A stretch of DNA of 64,000 bases from Microbacterium sp. cf332 (GTDB taxonomy: Bacteria > Actinomycetota > Actinomycetes > Actinomycetales > Microbacteriaceae), in contig NZ_FNKN01000004.1 of NCBI RefSeq assembly GCF_900102175.1, forward strand, positions 1 through 64,000. The letters are read 5' to 3'. Below the pieces are notes generated by a model, which saw only the letters and a program-made list of their open reading frames with translations, made no database searches and had not been told where the DNA came from. Positions 26,550 to 35,134 of this stretch are shown here, in pieces (the stretch's first letter is position 1; each line of letters opens with the position of its first letter). The translations under genes were made by a program, and so were the position numbers.

Positions 26550-27005
26550 ATGTCACTGACCCCCCGCGTGAAGCGCGCTGCAGCCCTGAGCGCGCGGTTC
26601 CTCACCGTCGGCGGCATCAGCACGCTCATCGAGATCGTCACCTTCAACATCCTGCTTCTCGCGTTCGGCTGGGACGCCGTCGCCGCGAAGGTCGTCGCGT
26701 CGCTCGTGGCACTCGTCAACGCGTATTTCGGCAACCGGCAGTGGACGTTCAAGCACCGCGCGCGCCGACGGCGCTGGGTCGAGATCACGCTGTTCGTGAT
26801 CGTCAACGCCGTCTGCACCGCCCTCGGCGCGCTGCTCGTGTGGGGCGGGGTCGAGGCCGCGTCGGCGGTCCTCGGACGCCCGGCCGGCGCATTCGCCGTG
26901 AACGTCGTCAACCTCGTGAGCATCGTCGTCGTCGTGCTGGCCCGTTTCGGCTTCTACCACGCGGTCGTATTCCGCGCGGCGCCGGCCGAGCCGGCTGCGC
27001 GCTAG
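26550..27005 (+). CDS. GtrA-family membrane protein
   Basis: 151 residues from ATG 26550 with four membrane segments and the family pattern: FLTVGGISTLIEIVTFNILL, LVALVNAYFGNRQWTFKH, and the C-terminal LVSIVVVVLARFGFYHAVVF. GtrA proteins are thought to flip or assist polyprenyl-linked sugars in cell-wall and O-antigen modification. The divergent GT-2 and GT-C genes supply the other two activities of such a set. Confidence 0.9.
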   Translation: MSLTPRVKRAAALSARFLTVGGISTLIEIVTFNILLLAFGWDAVAAKVVASLVALVNAYFGNRQWTFKHRARRRRWVEITLFVIVNAVCTALGALLVWGGVEAASAVLGRPAGAFAVNVVNLVSIVVVVLARFGFYHAVVFRAAPAEPAAR

Positions 27006-27053
27006 CCCGGCTCGGCCGAGGACGTATCCCCGCTCCGAAGACGTACCGACCGC

Positions 27054-27110
27054 GGTGCGTGCTCGCGTCGACGGTGCGTGCTCGCGTCGACGGTGCGTGT
27101 TCGCGCCCCA
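27054..27110. repeat. Three tandem 19-bp repeats
   Basis: GGTGCGTGCTCGCGTCGAC occurs at 27054 and 27073, with a decayed third copy at 27092. They fill most of the 119-bp gap between convergent genes ending at 27005 and 27125. Function unknown; possibly replication slippage. Confidence 0.85.
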
Positions 27111-27124
27111 CGCCGACCGCGACC

Positions 27125-27523
27125 TCACGCGAGATGTGCGCGGGCGGCGATCTCGACGAGGAAGTCGGGGCTGGCGAGCGCCGTGACGCCGACCGCGGTC
27201 CAGGCCGGGAGCGTGGCGGGGTCGCCGAAGTAGCGCTGCTTCACGGCGGCGAAGACCGGCATCTGCGCGGCGATGTCGACGTGGTAGGTCGTCAGCTCGT
27301 AGACGTCCGCGAGGCTGCCGCCCGCCGCGGCGACGACGGCGCCGAGGTTGTCGAATGCCGCGGCGATGTGGTCCTCGAGCGACCCCGCGACGACGGCCAT
27401 CCGTTCGTCGCGGCCGACCTGGCCCGAGACGTGCAGCTCGTCGCCGATGCGCACCGCGGGCGCGTACCGCAGCCCCGTCACGAGGTCCCGCATGTGCGGG
27501 GGCGCGACGATCTCACGGCTCAT
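27125..27523 (-). CDS. RidA/YjgF-family protein
   Basis: 132 residues from ATG 27523, overlapping the aminotransferase stop by ATGA. The RidA fold is recognisable (LRYAPAVRIGDELHVSGQVG, FDNLGAVVAAAGGSLADVYE, LPAWTAVGVTALASPDFLVE). The canonical R-x-x-V-x-V stretch that binds the carboxylate in true RidA reads WTAVGV without the Arg, so it belongs to a divergent subgroup. RidA proteins hydrolyse enamine/imine intermediates left by PLP enzymes, which fits its place after an aminotransferase. Last gene of the seven-gene operon. Confidence 0.88.
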   Translation of the reverse strand: MSREIVAPPHMRDLVTGLRYAPAVRIGDELHVSGQVGRDERMAVVAGSLEDHIAAAFDNLGAVVAAAGGSLADVYELTTYHVDIAAQMPVFAAVKQRYFGDPATLPAWTAVGVTALASPDFLVEIAARAHLA

Positions 27524-28833
27524 GCCGCACGCTCCTCGAGGATGCGGTCGGCGACGGTGAGACCGGCGTCGAGGGCGGAGACGATGCGCTCGATGCCGTC
27601 CCGGTCGATGATGAGCGGCGGCGCGATGAAGAGCGAGGTCGGCTCGTCGCTCGTGCTGATCTGCACGCCGTGCCTGCGCGCCTCACCGACGACGGCATCC
27701 GAGAGGTGGGACTCGACCGTCGTCGAGGTCCAGGTGCGCCAATCGGGTCCGGGCAGCTCGACGGTCCAGTGCAGACCGCGTCCCGCGACGCGCACGACCG
27801 AGGGATGACGTTCGGCGAGCTCGACGAGCATGGCCCCGAGCTCGCCGCCGAGCTCCCCCGCCCGCTCGGGCAGCCCCTCCGCCGCGGCGACGCGCAGGTG
27901 CGCGCGGACGGCGTGGACCACCAGCGGATGCCCGCGGAAGGTGCTGTAGTTCTGCCACTTCGCGGCCTCGAGCACGTCGAGCACGCGGCGCGACAGCACG
28001 ACGGCCCCCGCGGGCACAGCGCCGCCCGCGAGCGGCTTGCCGAGCGTGACGATGTCGGGGCGCGACACCCCCTCGGTGAACTGCATCCATCGACCGCTGC
28101 GGCCGAGCCCCGTCACGACCTCGTCGGCGATCCAGAGGGTTCCGGCGCGACGGGCGGCGCCCGCCACCGCGTCCTGGTAGGCCGCGTCGTAGTACGAGCC
28201 GCCCTGCGTGTAATCGATGATCACGGCGGCCGCGCCGTCGATCGGCTGCAGATCGGTCTCGGCGGGTGCGGCGGAGGCGACCCGGGCGCCGCGCGCGCCG
28301 CTGCGCGCCCAGGCGCTGCCCCCGGGGCTCGGGATCGTGCGCACCTCGGCTCCGGCGGACGGGCGGCGCACCTCGCCGGCGAGCGTTGACAGCCCGCCGT
28401 GCCACTGCGGCTGGACGGTCACGTCGCGCGAGAGTCCGACGAGCCCGTGGTACGCGCGTTCGCGCGCCACGATCGGCTCGCGGCCGGTGATCGCCTGCGC
28501 GAGGGTGAGGGCGATGTCGTTGACCTCGCTCCCGCTCATCCCGAAGCGGACGCCCCCGACCCAGTCCTCCCCGGCGAATGCTGTGGCGACCAGCTCGTCG
28601 GCGACCGCGTCGCGTTCGGCCCAGGGGTTCCCCTCGTTGACGACGGGCAGGGTCGCTGCCTCGCGGACGGCCTCCACCATGGCGGGGTGGGCGTGGCCGA
28701 GGGGTCCACCCGTGTTCGACGCGTCGAGCAGGCGACTGCCGTCGGCGAGGTGCAGGTGCACGCCGGCTCCCCCGACGATGCGGCGCGCGGGGTCGGGCCG
28801 ACGGTGCAGTCCCGACGTGATCAGATGAGACAT
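27520..28833 (-). CDS. Class III PLP-dependent aminotransferase
   Basis: 437 residues from ATG 28833 with AGGGAGA 7 nt upstream. Class III features include HAHPAMVEAVREAATLP, FGMSGSEVNDIALTLAQAIT, the PLP-phosphate region, LWIADEVVTGLGRSGRWMQF (Asp in IADEV) and the Schiff-base lysine in IVTLGKPLAGGAVPAG near residue 260. This class moves amino groups from omega-amines or beta/gamma-amino acids. In this operon it would remove the amine left after the HyuA/HyuB step or from an amino acid substrate. Coupled to the RidA-family gene. Confidence 0.92.
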   Translation of the reverse strand: MSHLITSGLHRRPDPARRIVGGAGVHLHLADGSRLLDASNTGGPLGHAHPAMVEAVREAATLPVVNEGNPWAERDAVADELVATAFAGEDWVGGVRFGMSGSEVNDIALTLAQAITGREPIVARERAYHGLVGLSRDVTVQPQWHGGLSTLAGEVRRPSAGAEVRTIPSPGGSAWARSGARGARVASAAPAETDLQPIDGAAAVIIDYTQGGSYYDAAYQDAVAGAARRAGTLWIADEVVTGLGRSGRWMQFTEGVSRPDIVTLGKPLAGGAVPAGAVVLSRRVLDVLEAAKWQNYSTFRGHPLVVHAVRAHLRVAAAEGLPERAGELGGELGAMLVELAERHPSVVRVAGRGLHWTVELPGPDWRTWTSTTVESHLSDAVVGEARRHGVQISTSDEPTSLFIAPPLIIDRDGIERIVSALDAGLTVADRILEERAA

Positions 28834-28847
28834 GGTCGTTCTCCCTC

Positions 28848-30020
28848 TCAGACGAACGCGCTGAGGCCGGTGGCCGAACGGCCCACCATCAGCGCGGAGA
28901 TCTCGTTGGTGCCCTCGTAGGTGTAGATGGCCTCGGCGTCGGCGAAGTGGCGGGCGACGCCCGTCTCGAGGAGGATGCCGTTCCCCCCGCAGACCTCGCG
29001 TGCGAGCGCGACCGTCTCGCGCAGATGCGCGCAGACCCAGTACTTCGCCAGCGCCGAGTCCTCGTCGCGGTACACGCCCTCCTGCTGGCGCTCGGCCAGG
29101 CGCACCGCCATCCCGAGCGAGGCGGTGATGTTGCCGAGCATCCGGGCGATCTTCTCCTGGACCAGCTGGAACCGGCCGATCTCGCGGCCGAACTGCGTGC
29201 GTTCCGTGACGTAGCGCAGCGCGTTCTCGTACGCGCCCATCTGCACGCCGACCGCCTGCCAGACGGTGCTGGCACGCATGTGACGGAGCATGCGGCCGAC
29301 GTCGGCGAATCGCTCGACGCGCTGCAGGCGGCGACTCTCGGGCACCCGCACCCCGTCGATGGTGATGAGCGCGTTGTCGACGATGCGGAGCGACGCTTTT
29401 CCGGTGATCTTCTCGATCCGCAGGCCCGGGGCGTCGGTGGGCACGAGGAAGGCTCGGATCTCCCCCGACTCCTCCCGCGCCACGATGCACACGTGCGAGG
29501 CGAACGCGGCACTGCCGATCCACTTCTTCGCGCCGTCGAGCACCCACTCCTCGCCGTCGCGCCGCGCGGTCGTCTCCATACCGCGGGCGACGTCGGAGCC
29601 GTGCCCGGGCTCGGTGATGGCGAACACGCCGCGCAGGTCGTACGACTCGATGCGCGGCATCCATTCGGCGATCTGATCGTCGTCGGCACCGTGCAGGACC
29701 GCCCCCGTGATCATCGTGGCCTGCCCGCTGAACCACGTCGCCACCGAGGCATCGATGCGAGAGATCTCCATGACCCGGAATCCGATGAACAGGGCGCTGG
29801 GCTCTTCGCCCGCATCGCGCAGCTCACGCGGGTCGAGCAGACGTTCGGCCGCGAAGAGGTCGGGCAGGTGGCGCGGGAACTCGCCGCGCTCCCAGTAGTC
29901 GTCGACGATGGGCGCGACCTCGCGCTCGAGCAGGTCGCGCAGGCGGACGAGTACGGCGCGCTCGGCAGCGCTGAGCCGCGACTCGAAATCGTAGGGGTCG
30001 GTGGTGGGGTACAGGCGCAT
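28848..30020 (-). CDS. Acyl-CoA dehydrogenase (glutaryl-CoA dehydrogenase clade)
   Basis: 390 residues from ATG 30020. It shows the FAD/acyl-CoA motifs FAITEPGHGSDVARGMETTA and VLDGAKKWIGSAAFASHVCI, and the C-terminal YEGTNEISALMVGRSATGLS. The catalytic Glu is in YEGT near residue 366, and the overall pattern is that of glutaryl-CoA dehydrogenase relatives. It would introduce the double bond in a CoA-activated acid. Whether it also decarboxylates cannot be told. It lies 8 nt after the MaoC stop and 14 nt before the aminotransferase start. Confidence 0.92.
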   Translation of the reverse strand: MRLYPTTDPYDFESRLSAAERAVLVRLRDLLEREVAPIVDDYWERGEFPRHLPDLFAAERLLDPRELRDAGEEPSALFIGFRVMEISRIDASVATWFSGQATMITGAVLHGADDDQIAEWMPRIESYDLRGVFAITEPGHGSDVARGMETTARRDGEEWVLDGAKKWIGSAAFASHVCIVAREESGEIRAFLVPTDAPGLRIEKITGKASLRIVDNALITIDGVRVPESRRLQRVERFADVGRMLRHMRASTVWQAVGVQMGAYENALRYVTERTQFGREIGRFQLVQEKIARMLGNITASLGMAVRLAERQQEGVYRDEDSALAKYWVCAHLRETVALAREVCGGNGILLETGVARHFADAEAIYTYEGTNEISALMVGRSATGLSAFV

Positions 30021-30028
30021 GGCGACTC

Positions 30029-30478
30029 TCAGTACGGGAAGAGGACGATGGATGTGGCGACGGCGACCGGCTGCGTCCGGGAACGCGTCTCGAAGCGCAG
30101 ATTGAGACTCACGCGCATCCCGTCGGGTCGGGGCGTGACGTCGGCGACGGTCGCCGCGATGCGCACCTCGCTGCCGACGGGTACGGGGGCGAGGAAGCGC
30201 ACGCGGTCGAGGCCGTAGTTCAGGGCGCGCCCCGCGTCGGTCACGTCCACGAGACGGCCCCACGCGCCGCCGACGAGGCTGAGCAGCAGCAGGCCGTGCA
30301 CGATCGTCCCGCCGATCGCGGCGGCGCGACCCGGATCGACGTGGATCCACTGGGCGTCGCCGCTCAGCGCGGCGAAGTCGTCGACCTGCGCCTGCGCGAT
30401 GACCTCGAAGGACGTCGCGCCGAGGTCGACGCCGACGAGGTCGGGCAGTCCCGCCACGGTCGTCCGGATCGCGGTCAC
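30029..30478 (-). CDS. MaoC-like enoyl-CoA hydratase
   Basis: 149 residues from GTG 30478, overlapping the SDR stop by GTGA. Hot-dog fold with the hydratase motif (DDFAALSGDAQWIHVDPGRA; catalytic Asp and His at about 40 and 45) and GGTIVHGLLLLSLVGG. It would add water across the double bond made by the acyl-CoA dehydrogenase, producing the 3-hydroxyacyl-CoA that the SDR can oxidise. The long frame upstream is a shadow of the SDR gene. Confidence 0.9.
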   Translation of the reverse strand: MTAIRTTVAGLPDLVGVDLGATSFEVIAQAQVDDFAALSGDAQWIHVDPGRAAAIGGTIVHGLLLLSLVGGAWGRLVDVTDAGRALNYGLDRVRFLAPVPVGSEVRIAATVADVTPRPDGMRVSLNLRFETRSRTQPVAVATSIVLFPY

Positions 30479-31227
30479 AGGTCCAGCCCGCCGTCGACGG
30501 TGAGCACCTGACCGGTGATGAACCCCGCGTCTTCTCCCGCGAGGAACGCGATCGCGGCCGCGACGTCGGCCGGGGTGCCGACGCGGCGCACCGGCGTCAG
30601 CTCCGCGGTGCGCTCGCGGAACTCCTCCGGCGTCAGCTGCAGCCGGTCGGCCGTCGCATCGGTCATGTCCGTGGCGATGAAGCCGGGCGCGACCGCGTTG
30701 ACCGTGATGCCGAAGCGTCCGAGCTCGAGCGCGAGCGTCTTCGACAGACCGACGATGCCGGCCTTGGCAGCGGAGTAGTTCGCCTGGCCCCGGTTGCCGG
30801 TCGCGGCGATGCTCGACAGGCTGACGATGCGCCCGTATCCGGCGGCGACCATCACGCGCTGGGCGGCGCGGCTCATGAGGAAGGCCCCGCGCAGATGCAC
30901 GGCGAGCACGACCTCCCAGTCGTCCAACGACATCCGGTGGACGAGGTTGTCGCGCAGCACGCCGGCGTTGTTCACGAGCACGTCGAGGCGCCCGGTCCGG
31001 GCGACGACGGCATCGACGGCGCGCTCGGCCGACGCCTCGTCCGCGACGTCGACTCCGATGCCGAAGGCATCCGGCAGTCGCTCGGCAGCGGTCACGGCGG
31101 CATCCTCGCGGAGGTCGGCGATCGCGACCGTGACGCCCTGCGCTGCCAGGCGCTCGGCGGTCGCGAAGCCGATCCCGCCCGCTCCGCCGGTGACGAGGGC
31201 GACGCGCCGGCCCACGACAGCACTCAT
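30475..31227 (-). CDS. SDR-family 3-hydroxyacyl-CoA dehydrogenase / FabG-like
   Basis: 250 residues from ATG 31227, overlapping the HyuB-type stop (ATGA). Complete classical SDR: TGGAGGIG near residue 13, NNAGVLRDN near 85, Ser in IVSLSSIAATGNRG and YSAAK near 151, and AVAPGFIATDMT and FITGQVLTVDGGLDL. It is FabG-like. In this operon the likely reaction is oxidation of a (possibly cyclic) 3-hydroxyacyl-CoA, the role BadH plays in cyclohexanecarboxylate breakdown; that role is inferred from the gene set. Confidence 0.92.
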   Translation of the reverse strand: MSAVVGRRVALVTGGAGGIGFATAERLAAQGVTVAIADLREDAAVTAAERLPDAFGIGVDVADEASAERAVDAVVARTGRLDVLVNNAGVLRDNLVHRMSLDDWEVVLAVHLRGAFLMSRAAQRVMVAAGYGRIVSLSSIAATGNRGQANYSAAKAGIVGLSKTLALELGRFGITVNAVAPGFIATDMTDATADRLQLTPEEFRERTAELTPVRRVGTPADVAAAIAFLAGEDAGFITGQVLTVDGGLDL

Positions 31228-32969
31228 CGCGAGACGATCCATGCACCGTCGGGTCGGCCCGGTGCCGGCTCCACGGTGACGCCGTAATCGCGGCGGGCCG
31301 CCTCGGGCGAGAGGTAGCCGTCGTCGAGGTCGTCCTGGATCTCGGCGAGCCCGCGTTCCGCCGGGTCGCCGTAGCCGCCGCCGCCCGCGCACGTGAAGGT
31401 CAGGCGCGCGCCGGCGGGCACACGGGTCGGCGGCGTCTTGCTCGACAGCGTCCGCACCTCGCCATCGGGCAGCACGAGCTCGAAACGCGCGAGGGCGCCG
31501 GGGCGCCCCCCGCGCAGACCGTAGGGGCGGCTGCGGTCACGGTCGGCCACGATCGTCACGGTCGAGCGCTCGGTGAACTCCAGCACACGGGTGATCCCGG
31601 AGCCGCCGCGGGTCCGGCCGGCCCCGCCGCCGTCGGGCGTCAACGCGTACGACAGGACGCGGACCGGATGCGCCGCCTCGAGGAGCTCCGACGGGGTGTT
31701 GCCCGTGTTGCCGATGCTCGTGCGGCGGGCGTGCGAACCGTCGTTGCCCACCGAGCCGCCCTGGCCCGCACCGTGCACCTCGTACATGATCGCGTCGTCG
31801 GGCACGTCCTCGCGGGCGACGATGAGCACGGTCGCGCTGCCCGTTCCCGCTGCCGGGACGAGGTCGGGAACCGCCTGGGCGAGGGCGCCGAGCACGACGT
31901 CGGCGATGCGCGCCGAGGTCTCGTGGTTGCCGGCGACGACCGGCGCCGGCGCGTGCGGATTCACGATGGTGCCGAGGGGCGCGATGATGCGGACGGGGCG
32001 GTAGGACCCGGAGTTGGAGGCCGTGTGGGGCTCCGACAACGCCTTCAGGGCGAAGTACGCCGCCGAAACCGTCACCCCGTGCGGGCTGTTCATGCCGCCC
32101 CGCGATTGCCGCGACGACCCGGTGAAGTCGATCGTGACCTCGTCACCGCGCACCTCGACGGCGGCGTGGATGGCGATCGGCGACGGATCGAAGCTGTCGC
32201 CGTCGCAGTAGTCCTCGAACTCGTATCGACCGTCGGGGATCGCGGAGAACGCGGCGCGGGCGCGCTGCTCGCTGACGTCCAGCATCTGCCGCATCGCGTG
32301 GACCACCACATCCGCGCCGTACCGCTCGCAGAAGTCGGCCAGGCGTCGCTCGGCCGTGACGCACCCGGCGTACTGCGAGCGCATGTCACCGAGGCGCTCG
32401 TCGGGGTTCCGGACGTTCGCGGTGATGATGTCGATGACGTCCTGATTGATACGCCCCTCGCGGTAGATCTTCACGGGCGGCATCCGCAGGCCCTCGCCGA
32501 AGATGTCGGTCGCGAGGGTGAAGTAGCTGCCGGGCGCCGCGCCGCCGATGTCGACGTAGTGGCCACGGACCGCGGTGAAGGCGATGAGCTGCTCGCCCGC
32601 GAAGACCGGCTTGGCCATGAAGAAGTCGGGCATGTGGTTGTTGCCGCGGTAGGGGTCGTTCTGCAGGACGACGTCGCCGGGACGCAGATCGGCGGCATCG
32701 ATGCGGTCGAGCACGCCGCGCATCGTCATGGGCATGCTGCCGAGGTGGATCGGGATGTCACCGACGCCCTGCGCGACGATGTCTCCGTCGGCGTCGAGCA
32801 GCGCGCACGACAGGTCGCCGGCCTCGCGCCAGAGGTTCGAGTACGCGGTCCGCAGCACGACCGCCTTCATCTCGGCGACGGCGGCCCGCAGCCCGGCGTC
32901 GATGACCGAGAAGCTGATGGGGTCGAGGGCCGTGTCCACGGTCTCGACGGGGTCGGTGAGCACGGTCAT
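31224..32969 (-). CDS. Hydantoinase B/oxoprolinase family protein (HyuB-type subunit)
   Basis: 581 residues from ATG 32969, overlapping the HyuA-type stop. Family stretches are clear: REAGDLSCALLDADGDIVAQ, PGDVVLQNDPYRGNNHMPDF, GRINQDVIDIITANVRNPDE, and GMNSPHGVTVSAAYFALK towards the C-terminal half. HyuB-type subunits work with HyuA-type ATPases in N-methylhydantoinase, 5-oxoprolinase, caprolactamase and the ketone carboxylases. A metal-binding role is likely from the Asp/Asn/His-rich NDPYRGNNHMPD segment. Confidence 0.92.
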   Translation of the reverse strand: MTVLTDPVETVDTALDPISFSVIDAGLRAAVAEMKAVVLRTAYSNLWREAGDLSCALLDADGDIVAQGVGDIPIHLGSMPMTMRGVLDRIDAADLRPGDVVLQNDPYRGNNHMPDFFMAKPVFAGEQLIAFTAVRGHYVDIGGAAPGSYFTLATDIFGEGLRMPPVKIYREGRINQDVIDIITANVRNPDERLGDMRSQYAGCVTAERRLADFCERYGADVVVHAMRQMLDVSEQRARAAFSAIPDGRYEFEDYCDGDSFDPSPIAIHAAVEVRGDEVTIDFTGSSRQSRGGMNSPHGVTVSAAYFALKALSEPHTASNSGSYRPVRIIAPLGTIVNPHAPAPVVAGNHETSARIADVVLGALAQAVPDLVPAAGTGSATVLIVAREDVPDDAIMYEVHGAGQGGSVGNDGSHARRTSIGNTGNTPSELLEAAHPVRVLSYALTPDGGGAGRTRGGSGITRVLEFTERSTVTIVADRDRSRPYGLRGGRPGALARFELVLPDGEVRTLSSKTPPTRVPAGARLTFTCAGGGGYGDPAERGLAEIQDDLDDGYLSPEAARRDYGVTVEPAPGRPDGAWIVSR

Positions 32970-35023
32970 GCGCGTCCCTTCAGATGCAGGAGGAGGTTGC
33001 CGTGGGCGTCCACGGTCGTGCGGGATGCCGGCGGCACGACGACCGTCGTGTTGTCGCTGACGACGACGGCGGCGCCGTGGAAGAAGTGCCCGGGCAGCAG
33101 ATCGTCGCGATGGAAGAGGGGCACGACCGAGCGCTCCGTGGACGACAGGTGCAGCACCCGCTCGCCGCTCGGGATCGCCTCCCGCTCCTCGGCGGGCGCC
33201 GGCTCGCTCTCGCCGCCGCCGGTCACCGCGCCGACTCCGGTCACCCGGGCCACGGCGACGTCGACGTTCTCGCCGTCGACCCGGAACCCGTTCAACTGCT
33301 CGTGCAGGCGATGGAACCCCTCGATGGCGCGCACGGTCCACCCGGGCACGTCGACCCGGTCGACGGTGACCGTGATCGAGGTGTTCTGCCCCGCGTAGTG
33401 CAGGTCGAGACCGTAGAGGATCGTCTGGTCAGCGGCGTCGACGCCCTCGGCGTCGAGATGCGCGGTCGCCTGGTCGGCGAGCGCCGTCAGCGAGGCGGTC
33501 AGCGACGGCTCGATGGATGTGTCCATCCGGGCCATGAAGCTCGCGGCGTGGTTGTGGACGACATCCGACACCACGAGCCCGACCGCCGAGAGCACCCCGG
33601 CGGACGGCGGGACGATGACGGTGGGGATCGACAGCTCGAGGGCGATGTCTGCGGCGTGCATCGGCCCGGCGCCGCCGAAGGCGGTCAGGGCGAACGAGCG
33701 GGGGTCGTGTCCGCGCCCGACAGACGCGGCGCGCACGGCACCGGCCATGGCGGCGTTCGAGATCCGGCGGATGCCGAGGGCCGTCGCGATCGGGTCGAGC
33801 CCGAGCCGCTCGCCGAGGCGGGTGCACGCGGCGAGCGCGGACGCGCGGTCGACGACGACGTCGTCGCCCAGACGCACACCGTCCTCGAGGATCCCGAGCA
33901 CGACGTTGGCGTCGGTGACGGTCGGCTCGGTCCCGCCGCGGCCGTAGGCAGCCGGTCCGGGGCGCGCGCCGGCGCTCTGCGGCCCGACGAGGAACTGCCC
34001 GCCGGCGTCGACGTGGGCGATGCTCCCCCCGCCGGTGCCGATCGTCTCGATGTCGACGGTGGGAACCTGCACCGGCAGGTCCATCGCGCGACTCGAGGTC
34101 GTGAGCGGCACCTGGGCATCCGCGATGAGGCAGACGTCGAAGCTCGTGCCGCCCATGTCGACGGTGATCGTGTCGGCGATGCCGGTCTGCCGCGAGACGA
34201 GGCGTCCGGCCACGACTCCGCCCGACGGCCCGGAGAGCAGCAGGTTGACGGGCGTCTGCGCCGCGTTGGCCGGCGAGGTGACCCCGCCGTTGGACTGCAT
34301 GATCCAGGTGCGGACGTCGGGGTTCCACTCGGCGATGCGCGCCGTCAGCGATTCGAGGTAGGGCGCGCAGACCGGCTTGAGGTACGCGTTGAGCACCGTC
34401 GTGGCCGTCCGCTCGAACTCGCGCACCTGCGGGAGGACGTCGCTCGAGAGCGACACCGAGAGCTCGGGCACCTCGTCGCGCAGGATCTCGGCCGCCCGGC
34501 GCTCGTGGCGCGCGTCGACGTGCGCGTAGAGGAAGGCGACCGCGACGCTCGTGATGCCTCGGGCGCGGATGGTGCGCGCCGCCGCGCGGACCGCCTCGTC
34601 GTCGAGCTCACGGACGACGCTGCCGTCGCCATCGATCCGGCCCGGGATCTCGAAGCGGTCGCGACGGGCGACGAGGGGTCGTGGACCGGGGTCGAGGAGG
34701 TCGTACAGGGCGGACGCGGGGCGCGTGAGCCGGGCGATCTCGAGCACGTCGCGGAATCCCTCGGTCGCGAGCATCGCGATGCGCGATCCGTTGCGCTCGA
34801 GCGCGAGGTTGGTGCCGATCGTCGTGCCGTGCACGAGCTCCTCGACGTCGTCGTGGTCGATTCCGGGCGCGAGCTCGACGACGCGGCGAGCGGCGGCGAC
34901 GACGGCGCCGGCGGGGTCGTCGCCGCGCGACGACACCTTGGTGGCGCTGATGATGCCGCGCTCGTCGTCCCACAGCACGGCGTCGGTGAAGGTGCCGCCC
35001 GCGTCGATCCCGATTCGCTTCAC
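32966..35023 (-). CDS. Hydantoinase A/oxoprolinase family protein (HyuA-type ATPase subunit)
   Basis: 685 residues from GTG 35023 with GGGGAG upstream. The N-terminus has the ATPase-fold phosphate motif (IGIDAGGTFTDAVLW), followed by LVHGTTIGTNLALERNGSRI, TVDMGGTSFDVCLIADAQVP and TIGTGGGSIAHVDAGGQFLV, and the C-terminal region AFGGAGPMHAADIALELSIP. These proteins use ATP to open cyclic amides (hydantoins, 5-oxoproline, lactams) or, in related complexes, to carboxylate ketones. No third small subunit, as in acetone carboxylase, is present, which slightly favours a lactamase/hydantoinase role. First gene of the operon. Confidence 0.92.
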   Translation of the reverse strand: MKRIGIDAGGTFTDAVLWDDERGIISATKVSSRGDDPAGAVVAAARRVVELAPGIDHDDVEELVHGTTIGTNLALERNGSRIAMLATEGFRDVLEIARLTRPASALYDLLDPGPRPLVARRDRFEIPGRIDGDGSVVRELDDEAVRAAARTIRARGITSVAVAFLYAHVDARHERRAAEILRDEVPELSVSLSSDVLPQVREFERTATTVLNAYLKPVCAPYLESLTARIAEWNPDVRTWIMQSNGGVTSPANAAQTPVNLLLSGPSGGVVAGRLVSRQTGIADTITVDMGGTSFDVCLIADAQVPLTTSSRAMDLPVQVPTVDIETIGTGGGSIAHVDAGGQFLVGPQSAGARPGPAAYGRGGTEPTVTDANVVLGILEDGVRLGDDVVVDRASALAACTRLGERLGLDPIATALGIRRISNAAMAGAVRAASVGRGHDPRSFALTAFGGAGPMHAADIALELSIPTVIVPPSAGVLSAVGLVVSDVVHNHAASFMARMDTSIEPSLTASLTALADQATAHLDAEGVDAADQTILYGLDLHYAGQNTSITVTVDRVDVPGWTVRAIEGFHRLHEQLNGFRVDGENVDVAVARVTGVGAVTGGGESEPAPAEEREAIPSGERVLHLSSTERSVVPLFHRDDLLPGHFFHGAAVVVSDNTTVVVPPASRTTVDAHGNLLLHLKGRA

Positions 35024-35038
35024 GTTTCTCCCCTGCTA

Positions 35039-35053
35039 TTCCATCTGATGGAA
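35039..35053. promoter_or_regulatory. IclR operator candidate, site 1
   Basis: TTCCATC-T-GATGGAA, a perfect 7-1-7 palindrome, sits in the 111-bp gap between the divergent HyuA-type and MenB-like genes, 15 bp from the HyuA-type start. IclR-family sites of TTCCA/TGGAA type are known. A near copy occurs in front of the ligase gene (42349-42363). Confidence 0.65.
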
Positions 35054-35068
35054 CGTGTGTCTACTCTG

Positions 35069-35074
35069 TAGAAT
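35069..35074 (+). promoter_or_regulatory. Possible -10 element of the MenB-like/IclR operon
   Basis: TAGAAT lies about 60 bp before the MenB-like ATG (35135), whose ribosome-binding site AGGAGAGG is 8 nt upstream. The palindrome at 35039-35053 would overlap the -35 region of this promoter, consistent with control by the IclR protein. Confidence 0.4.
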
Positions 35075-35134
35075 CATAGTAAGCATGGACGGCGGCTCCG
35101 TCAATCGACGGGCACCCACAGGAGAGGCGACGAC

